Shown piece by piece: positions 9,158-15,158 of a stretch of 15,158 bases of DNA (the stretch's first letter is position 1; each line of letters starts with the position of its first letter). This DNA comes from Chlamydomonas sphaeroides (taxonomy: Eukaryota > Chlorophyta > Chlorophyceae > Chlamydomonadales > Chlamydomonadaceae), in contig BDDC01002091.1 of NCBI GenBank assembly GCA_001662425.1, positions 1,227-16,384 of the forward strand, read 5' to 3'. Position numbers and translations under genes: made by a program. The notes below the pieces were generated by a model. That model made no database searches, had not been told where the DNA came from, and saw nothing but the letters and a program-made list of their open reading frames with translations.

Positions 9158-12100
9158 CTACCGCGCCAGCTTGGTGAGCTGGCCGTAGTAGCGTGTGGCC
9201 CCCTGCACCAGCATGTGGCCGTGCCCTATGGCGGCCGCCAGCGCCTCGATGGCCAGCCGCAGCGCCTCCAGCGCCTCGCCCTGCAACGCCTGCCGCCGGG
9301 CCGACGTCTCGCGCACCGGGTCCACCGAGCGGAACCTGGTCGGCAGGCGGAGGGGCAGGCGCAGGCGGGCGGAAGGATGGGGGGAAGGGGGCCAGGCTGT
9401 GTGAGTGCACCCAACAACACGGCTATTCCGTCGTCCTGGCGCCGCGCGCTCAACCGAAACAGCTCCTCCTCTACGGGCCGCGCACCTCCGCACCTCTCTC
9501 GCCCCGCAGCCCGGCGTCAGGCTCCAGGCGTCCAGCGCCCGCATGACCGGCACGCGGCACCCAGCACACGTGCCCCTCCCCTCCCCGTCCCTCCCTCTCC
9601 CCTCCCGCCCAAGCTCACTTGGCCATGGCCAGGCCGATGTCCGCCTCCAGCGCCAGCATGCCCGCACCGCCCCCGCCGCCGCCCTGGCCGCCCGCCGCCT
9701 GCGCCGCCGCGCTCTCCGCGGCAAAGTGCTTCCGGCTGGCCCCCAGCAGCTGCGTGGCGGAGCGGTGGTCGCCCTGCGCCGCGCAGATCATGCCCAGCCG
9801 GTGCCGGCACAGCACCAGCTGCGGAGGCGGGCGGGAGGCAGGGGAAGGGCGCGGGAGGCAGGGGAAGGGCGCGGGAGGCAGGGGTAAGTGGGCAGGACGG
9901 GGCCGCGGTCGTGGTGAGGAACCCCAGGGGATGGGCAACTATCTGCTTCCCCCTCGATGGCACGTACTCCACCCAGCCGCCTCCTTGCCCCACCATGTCG
10001 CAGTCGTCCACTACTCAGGGCCTGGCACACAAACCCCATCCCCGGTCCTGGCCCCGGCCCCTCCCCCGCCGCCCAGCCTCCCCTGCCCTCCTGCCCCACC
10101 ATGTCGTGGTCGTCCGGGTACCTCAGCCTCAGGCTGGTGGCCGCCTGCCGTACCGCCGCCCCCGCGTCGTGCAGCATGTCGTTGGTGTAGTAGTAGGTGG
10201 CCAGCTTGTAGCTGGGGAACAGGGAGGGGGAGGGAGGGGGAGGGGCGTGTGTGTTTGGTTGGGCGCGCCGTGCAGCATGTCGTTGGTGTAGTAGTACGTG
10301 GGCAGCGTTTAGCTAGGGGGAAGGGAGGCGGAGGGAGCAGGGGGAGGGGGAGGGAGAGAGAGGGACGTGGGGGCGGAGGAACGGCGGGGCGACAGCCCTC
10401 TGACCTCTGTCCTTGCCCAGTTTCCCCCCGCCCCCACTCCGGCCCCTGCGCTCCGTACCGCGCCACCGCCACGTCCTCCGCGTCCGGCCCCGCCGCCCCC
10501 TCCAGCAGCGCGATGTGCTGCTTGAGGAGCGCCTCGCCCACTGCCAGCTCAGCCTGCGGGGGCAGGGGCGTGTGCGGCCGTGGTCGGGTAGGGGACACGG
10601 CGAGAGCCATGCATGGGCATGAGGGCACGACCACACAGGGACCGCCTCGCCCCGCTCAACCCCAGGTCGCACGTGCCTGCCCCTGCCCCCATCCTTCCCC
10701 TCCGCCCTTTTTCTCCCCCTGCCCGGCCCCCCGCTCGCCTGCTCTAGGCCGCCGTTCACCAGGCGGCTGTGCATGGACAGCGCCAGCGATAGGATCATGG
10801 AGTCGGCGCCGTAGGCCTCCTGGAAGGTGGGCGGGAGGGAGACGGGGGGCGAAGGCGGACAGCCGCGGATGCGGAGGCGCATGGATCCCAGGGGCCGGAG
10901 GTGCGCCGACAGTTGGCAGCTCTCGGTGTCGCCTGCCTGAGGCATTGACATGCCTGCGTGCCTGTCCGCTTGACTGGCCCACACCCCATTCCCGCCAAAC
11001 CCTCCAGCCAGCCAGCCTCCCTGCTCCCTCAGCGCCTGCCTTCCAGCGCCCCCCGCCCCTGCAGCCCCCACCTTGAGCGCGGCCGTGTGCCCCCGGATGC
11101 TGGGCCCCAGCGCCGCCACGCCCGCTGCGTCGCGGCAGTGCGCCAGCGCGGTGCAGTCCAGGTAGAAGCCCGCCTCGGCGCGGGAGCCGGGGTCGGCGGG
11201 GCTGGGGGCCGGGGTGGGGGCACCCAGGGTGCGTGTCAGCAGAGGCGTGGGGCTGGGGCGGGGGGCGCGCAAGCCCCAGTCCAAGTAGCCCCTCAGCCCT
11301 GCGCCGCGCCCCCCCCCTCCCCCGGCCTCACCCCGCCGCGCCCTGCGCCGCGACCCCCCCTCCCCCGGCCTCACCCCGCCGCGCCCTGCGCCGCCCCCTC
11401 CTGGCCGCCCAGCAGGTCGTAGGCCTCGCGCAGCAGGCCCGCTGCGTCTGGCGGCGGCGGGCGAGGTGGGAGGGCGAGCAGAGCGAGAGGGAGGCAGGGC
11501 GGTCAGGTAAGGGATGGCAAGGCAGGGCAGGGCGCAGCCCCGGCAAAGGACGTGCGCAGGGTGGGGAGCACGGGGCCTCGCCCGCCATGGGCTGGCGGGT
11601 GTGGCAGCATGCACCCACCGCCCCCCAAGCTCCCAAGCCTCGGCTCTCCTTCCTCCCGGTTGCGCCCCGCTAGCGCTGCCAGCGCTCACCGGCCAGCTTG
11701 CCCTGCGCGAACCGCGCCACGCCCAGCCTCAGCAGGCGGTGCGCCGTGAGCACGCTGCCGGTGCCGAAGTGGCGGCGGGTGGCGTCCAGGCTGACCTGGC
11801 GGGGGGCGGGGCGCAGGGCACGGGTCGGGCGGGGGGCGGGGCGCAGGGCACGGGTCGGGCGGGGGGCGGATTGCAGGGCACGGGTCGGGCGGGGGGCGGG
11901 GCGCATGGGGCCGGCTGGTGCCATGCGCCCACCGCCCCACTCTGACCATGCCGCTGTGCGTGGCTGTGCGCCGCTGTGGCCTCAGTCTGGGTCGGGTTCC
12001 GGCACGTCTGTCCCTCCGGCACATGGCCTGCCCCCACGGCTCCCGCCGCGGCCCCGACCTGCGCGTGGTGCGCCGCCTCCTCCGCCTTGCCCTGGAACAG

Positions 12101-13077
12101 CAGCAGCAGCGAGGCCTGGTTGTGCAGCTCGCCCAGCTCGGGGCTGGGGGAAGGGTGGAGAGGGGAGGGGCACGGGAAACCCAGGGTTCGTGTCGTTGCG
12201 GTGGGGGTGTGCGGTGCTGCGCGGCGCGCCCAGCCCAGGGCTGGGGAAGGGTGTGCTGGGACAGGGACGCTCCATCGAGGACCGTGAAGCCCACAAGCGC
12301 CACCGTAGACGCCACAGCGGCGGCTAGATCTTTCTTGCCTGTTTGGGAACATGGGCTCGAAGGTGTTGAGCCCCTCCTTGAGCAGCGACACCGCCTCGTC
12401 CATGGCGCCCTGCTCCACCTGCGGGGAGGAGCCGGGTGCAGGTGTTGCAGCAGGCGGTGCAGGTGGTGCAGCAGGTGTTGCAGCAGGCGGTGCAGGTGGT
12501 GCAGCAGGTGGTGCAGCAGGTGGTGCAGGTGGTGCAGCAGGTGGTGCAGCAGGTGGTGCAGGTGGTGCAGGTGATGCAGGTGGTGCAGGTGGTGCAGCCC
12601 GTCTGCGTCGGTGTTGGGGGCGACAGCCCCCATTGCCGCCGGGCTCTGGCCGCCGCGCCCCAGTGGCGGCTGGTGTGCGTGTGTGAAACACAACAGCCTG
12701 CCCCGCTGGCCCGCCCGCACCTTCTCCACGGCCGCGTCCACCAGCGTGTTGAGCGCCTCTCCCAGCGACATCCGGGCATCGCCGGATCCGGGCCCGGCGG
12801 CGGACCCGAATCCGGAGGAAGGTGGCGGCGCGTCGGCGGCGCGGGAGGCGGCGGAGGCGGAGAAGCCGCGCAGCGCGGCGGGGGAGGGCAGGGAGGAGAT
12901 CGAGGTGGAGAGGGTGGCCTGGAGGTTTGGGAGCGCTGCGGCTGTGGCAGCCGCTAGGGGGATGCGGAGGGGAGCGCCGGCGGCATCGCGCAGGGCGCCG
13001 GCGAGAGTGGTCCAGGCCAGCGCGGCTCCCTGGGGAGAGGAGGGGCCGGGGCGGGGCGGAGGCGGGTTCATGTTCAT
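9158..13077 (-). CDS. TPR-like helical-repeat protein, probably mitochondrial
   Basis: Eleven exons join in phase to 1,497 bases (498 aa): 13077-12721, 12418-12339, 12143-12059, 11795-11690, 11447-11375, 11201-11072, 10819-10739, 10553-10459, 10211-10100, 9818-9619 and 9335-9158. The start is set by an in-frame TGA 42 bases upstream (13119-13117); a second ATG lies two codons in. Residues 1-80 are rich in Ala, Ser, Pro and Arg with few acids, and ALRGFSASAASR (68-79) contains an RxF/S motif typical of matrix-protease cleavage. From about residue 104 the protein is amphipathic helical hairpins with TPR spacing: QGAMDEAVSLLKEGL, LHNQASLLLLFQGKAEEAA, LGVARFAQGKLAG, YKLATYYYTNDMLHDAG and HRLGMICAAQGDHRSA. 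The pattern resembles kinesin-light-chain-type TPRs, which bind proteins and have no catalytic role. Introns 2 and 7 use GC donors. The partner and pathway are unknown, and mitochondrial targeting is inferred from composition only. Confidence 0.87.
9831..9890. repeat. 20-bp tandem repeat, three units, next to the exon 10 acceptor
   Basis: The unit GCGGGAGGCAGGGGAAGGGC is found at 9831-9850 and 9851-9870, with a diverged third copy at 9871-9890. It lies in TPR-gene intron 9 (10099-9819), immediately upstream of the exon 10 acceptor on the minus strand, and so forms part of the pyrimidine-rich tract that splicing needs. Copy-number change here could alter acceptor strength. Confidence 0.85.
9974..10015 (-). 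repeat. Decayed copy of the exon 9 donor region inside TPR-gene intron 9
   Basis: On plus, CCCCACCATGTCG at 9988-10000 matches CCCCACCATGTCG at 10094-10106, which spans the true exon 9 donor (ATG|GTGGGG on minus). Similarity continues on both sides (CAGTCGTCC against TGGTCGTCC; CAGCCGCCTCCTTG against CAGCCTCCCCTGCCCTCCTG). The offset is 106 bases. The copy keeps a potential GTGGGG donor, but no open exon with an acceptor is attached to it. Confidence 0.7.
10269..10318 (-). pseudogene. Decayed copy of the start of exon 9 (pseudo-exon) in TPR-gene intron 8
   Basis: A 28-base block beginning CGTGCAGCATGTCG is identical at 10168-10195 (exon 9) and 10269-10296, and weaker similarity extends across the acceptor into the flanking pyrimidine tract. 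The offset is 101 bases. In minus-strand reading the copy keeps an AG acceptor (CCCCCTAG) but its second codon, TAC in the real exon, is TAA. Inclusion would therefore truncate the protein. It appears to be a tandem-duplicated exon fragment now lost from the mRNA. Confidence 0.75.
11297..11395 (-). repeat. 43/44-bp tandem duplication spanning the exon 5 donor of the TPR gene
   Basis: On plus, a block starting CCCTGCGCCGCG and running through CCCCCGGCCTCACCCCGCCGCG occurs at 11297-11340 and again from 11341, with a third partial start near 11384. The block contains the 3' end of exon 5 and its GTGAGG donor. The donor nearest the exon (11374-11373) gives the correct phase into exon 6. The second identical donor lies 43 bases downstream in the transcript (about 11331-11330). 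Its use would add 43 bases and shift the frame. Confidence 0.8.
11801..11916. repeat. 30-bp minisatellite, nearly four units, in TPR-gene intron 3
   Basis: The unit starts GGGGGGCGGGGCGCAGGGCA and ends CGGGTCGGGC. It repeats at 11801, 11831 and 11861, with a partial copy from 11891; the third unit has GGATT in place of GGGGC. The array abuts the exon 4 acceptor (exon begins at 11795), so on the transcript it supplies the pyrimidine-rich tract. Its plus-strand G runs could also form G-quadruplexes. Confidence 0.9.
12229..12262 (-). repeat. Decayed copy of the exon 3 acceptor region in TPR-gene intron 2
   Basis: On minus, CCCTTCCCCAG followed by CCCTGGGCTGGGCGCG (acceptor at 12243-12241) resembles the real boundary CCCTTCCCCCAG followed by CCCCGAGCTGGGCGAG (acceptor at 12146-12144). 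The offset is 97 bases. Beyond about 16 exon-like bases the copy diverges and has no donor with a matching frame, so it is read as a remnant, not an alternative exon. Confidence 0.6.
12436..12598. repeat. GTGCAG-type tandem repeat in TPR-gene intron 1
   Basis: About 160 bases are built from GGTGGTGCAG and CAGCAG units in higher-order arrangements of 6, 9, 12 and 24 bases. The array fills much of the 302-base intron 12720-12419 and lies just upstream (on minus) of the exon 2 acceptor at 12421-12419. The minus strand reads as CTGCACCACCTG repeats. Every unit is a multiple of three bases, so frames stay open on both strands; these His/Leu- or Cys/Thr-rich translations are artefacts of the repeat. 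Confidence 0.9.
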
Positions 13078-13519
13078 GTGCCGGGAGCAAGCAACAGGAG
13101 GGAAGCCACCCGCATGTCAAGCCTGATGGTGCAGCAGTGCGCCGCAGAGGCCGCAGCGTCCATCTTCCATCAGCCGCACGCATGGTCGCCTGTTGCGTGG
13201 CAAAACGAGTCGCTCCTCACCCTTCTAGCTGACATCGTGAATTGACGTTTGATCGGGTGATCAACAAGGGCCGGTGCTTAATTTCGTCCAAGGCCCATGC
13301 AAAATTGACGTAGGGGACCCCCGTGCACGGATTCTTCGGCTGTCCGCACCTTGCAGTAGAGACACAGTCCGCTCGCCTCATAGTTTGCTGATTGGGTCGT
13401 GTTACTACTGCTGCGTTCTGCACGCTGGCGGCAAGCACAATCCGACTCGGCGACCCCACGTTGCAGGCCTCCCGACCTTGATCTGCAGCCGGGATTGATC
13501 ACACCCATAGCTTACGAGC
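13078..13519. promoter_or_regulatory. Divergent promoter region between the TPR gene and the plus-strand gene
   Basis: The two start codons (13077 on minus, 13520 on plus) face away from each other across 442 bases. The middle is markedly more AT-rich than its surroundings. Visible elements are two direct copies of TTGACGT (13242-13248 and 13305-13311), an inverted repeat TGATC-GGGT-GATCA (13250-13263), and a CCAAT box in reverse orientation (ATTGG, 13391-13395). TGACG cores are known targets of bZIP factors in plants and algae; their use here is inference. No TATA box was seen in either direction. Both flanking proteins carry mitochondrial-type N-termini, which would suit shared control. Confidence 0.55.
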
Positions 13520-15158
13520 ATGCTGGCGTACAGCTCCGCTTTCGCCGCTGCGCCGGCGCTGAGCGCTGCCTTCGCATGCGGCGCTTTCCGCACGCTCGCA
13601 ACAACGGGTAGGCCGCGGCCGCCGAGCTTCCCTCTAGGAACTTCTGCGGATCAATTGGCCACATATGGCCTGCATCCGACCGCCTGTGCCCGCAACCTCC
13701 GCACGCAACATGTGCACCCGCCCTTCCCTTCCCCTCTGCCGCCTGCCTGGGCACCTATCACGCTCGCAGCCGCCGCGCTGGAGTCGGTGCAGCTCGGCGC
13801 CGCGGGCGCGCCCACTCTGGTGCGCCTGCCGTCGCGGCCTTGGGGCGCGGCCGCGTCCCTCGACAAGGCTGAGGTGGCGGCCGCCATTCCGGGTGAGCAG
13901 CCGGCAGGAGAGGCGCCTGCAGTGCGTCAGCGGGCGGAGGTTGGGTTGGCAGGCAGCCGGGCGCCTCGGTTGGGGGGGGGGGGCAAAGCCTCACTGCGCT
14001 GCCTGCGGTCCGTGCACCAACGCGCCTCCCGCACCCAGGCAAGGAGCCGCCCGCCGCCATCGCGGTCGTCCGCGACTGCTTCGCCTCTTTCGACACGCCG
14101 CAGCGGCCGCTGGCGCAGGTGGGCCGGCGGCGAGGCGCTGCCGCTGCTCGACCCTCCGTACACCGTGCCCAGGGCTGCGGCAGAGCCACGCTTGATCCAT
14201 CCGCCACCGTCTGTCAACGCTCCTTGTTCCCCTTGCCCCGTGGCTGGCCAGCCCTGCCCTGCGCCCTCCACAGCTCCCTCCCCCACGCTCCCCGCCTCCC
14301 CTCCCCTCCCTCCCCCACGCTCCCCGCCTCCCCTCCCCTCCCTCCCCAGCTGCTGCGCCCCCTGGGCGGCCAGTCCGTGGCCGTGGCCTCTGCGCTGGCC
14401 TCCGACCCCTACCACCGGGCGGTTGTGGACAGCTACGCGCTGGCGCCCGATGGCAGCCGCTACGAGCTGCAGCGTGGCGGCGGCGGCGTGGCGGCGGACC
14501 TCATCAGCTGGCTGCGCGACCACAAGCAGCGGTGGGTGGCAGGAGAGGGCAGCGTGGGGAGGAGGGAGAGAGGCGGGAGGGCACGGGGGGGGCGGTAATT
14601 GTAGATGAGGGCGAGGGAGGCACGGTGTTTTGGGCCACGTGGCCTTTGGGCGGCGAGGCGGCGGGGGGCACTGTGGACGGCAGCGGGGGTCAGTCCAGGA
14701 GCATTGGCCGCGAGCCACCGCCACCAGCCCACTGCCCGCCTGCGCCGTGCCGCTTCGCAGGGTGGCGCTGGTGCCTGACGTGGGGTCGTCGGGGCTGGCG
14801 GGCCGCACGCCCGTCATCGGGGCCACCAAGGTGGGCCCACGCGGCGGGGCCCGGCACGGGGGCGAGGCGCAGTGGGGCGGGGGCAAGGGCTGTGGCTGGC
14901 GCTGAGCGCAAGCCCGCAGGGAGGGCTGCCGGGCCGCGCCGCTCGTGTGCCGCCTCGAGCTATCGAGGCATGGCCACACTCCCTCCGGCCGCACCCTTGT
15001 CTCCCTTCCCCTGCCCTTGCACCCTCACCTCCCTCCTCCCCTTGACCCCCTTTTACCCCCCCCCTCCCGCAACCTCATCCCATTTGAACCCCCCCCCGCC
15101 CCCGCTCCCCCCCTCCTTGCCACCCCCTCCCCTGCCCCCCCCTCCTCGCAGCGCGTGC
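13520..15158 (+). CDS. Unknown protein with a mitochondrial-type presequence (5' part of gene)
   Basis: Exons join in phase at 13520-13607, 13770-13892, 14039-14118, 14350-14531 and 14761-14830. A sixth exon probably starts at 15152 (acceptor CCTCCTCGCAG) and runs off the window, so about 183 residues are visible. The start is fixed by an in-frame TAG at 13508-13510. The N-terminus (MLAYSSAFAAAPALSAAFACGAFRTLATT, shown here only as a guide to residues 1-20: MLAYSSAFAAAPALSAAFAC) has no acidic residue, ends in an arginine (R24) and looks like a mitochondrial presequence. The rest is a soluble-looking domain with PTLVRLPSRPWG (about 43-54), IAVVRDCFASFDTP (near 78-91), SVAVASALASDPYHRAVVDS (about 105-124), ADLISWLRDHKQR (about 146-158) and VALVPDVGSSGLAGRTPV (159-176). 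No transmembrane segment is evident. I do not recognise the family and assign no function. All five introns have GT donors and AG acceptors. Confidence 0.75.
14274..14340. repeat. 32-bp duplication in intron 3 of the plus-strand gene
   Basis: A pyrimidine-rich block starting CTCCCTCCCCCACGCTCCCC occurs at 14274 and again at 14306. Together the copies form the long C/T tract leading into the exon 4 acceptor (CCTCCCCAG, exon begins at 14350). This is the same kind of acceptor-side duplication seen several times in the neighbouring TPR gene. Confidence 0.85.
14831..15151 (+). other. Intron 5 of the plus-strand gene, no exon recognised inside
   Basis: The donor is AAG|GTGGGC at 14830/14831 and the acceptor is CCTCCTCGCAG ending at 15151. 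The last 150 bases are almost pure C/T with runs of seven to nine C. A possible acceptor near 14920 (CCCGCAG) is followed by about 60 open bases, but there is no good donor after it, so I do not call an exon there. Confidence 0.6.

Noticed and set aside
12436..12598. CRISPR-like appearance of the repeat array
   Set aside because: There are no unique spacers of constant length; units are 6-24 bases and contiguous, and the setting is a eukaryotic intron.
12324..12779. Cys/Thr-rich frame that could be mistaken for a metallothionein-like or antifreeze-like protein
   Set aside because: It is the translation of the intronic GTGCAG repeat in one frame. The same DNA gives His/Leu-, Ala/Pro- and Gln/Val-rich products in other frames, and splice sites place it inside intron 1.

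Overview
The window looks like nuclear DNA of a volvocine green alga, Chlamydomonas or a close relative. The supporting signs are very high GC, short GT-AG introns with C-rich acceptor tracts, many introns per gene, alanine/glycine/proline/serine-rich protein tails and minisatellites inside introns. The species assignment is an inference from these features.

Three genes can be read exon by exon with matching intron phases. (1) Minus strand, 8309 down to 2038: a dual-specificity (VH1-like) protein phosphatase. Five short exons encode a compact catalytic domain of about 160 residues. A single 4.84 kb open exon then adds a low-complexity tail of about 1,613 residues, for a predicted total of 1,777 aa. 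(2) Minus strand, 13077 down to 9158: an 11-exon gene for a 498-aa protein with a mitochondrial-type N-terminus and tetratricopeptide-like (TPR) helical hairpins. (3) Plus strand, 13520 to beyond the right edge: the first six exons (the sixth only 7 bases) of a gene of unknown function, also with a mitochondrial-type presequence.

Region by region: 1-2037 holds no supportable gene and presumably includes the phosphatase 3' UTR. 2038-8309 is the phosphatase gene. 8310-9157 combines the 3' flank of the TPR gene with the 5' flank of the phosphatase gene. 9158-13077 is the TPR gene. 13078-13519 is a 442-bp divergent promoter region shared by the TPR gene and the third gene. 13520-15158 is the third gene.

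The divergent pair both encode proteins that look mitochondrial, so shared regulation is plausible. The phosphatase has no evident link to them. The most unusual structure is in the TPR gene. Its introns carry decayed partial copies of its own exon-intron boundaries, around exons 3, 5 and 9, alongside several intronic minisatellites and two GC-AG introns that the reading frame requires.
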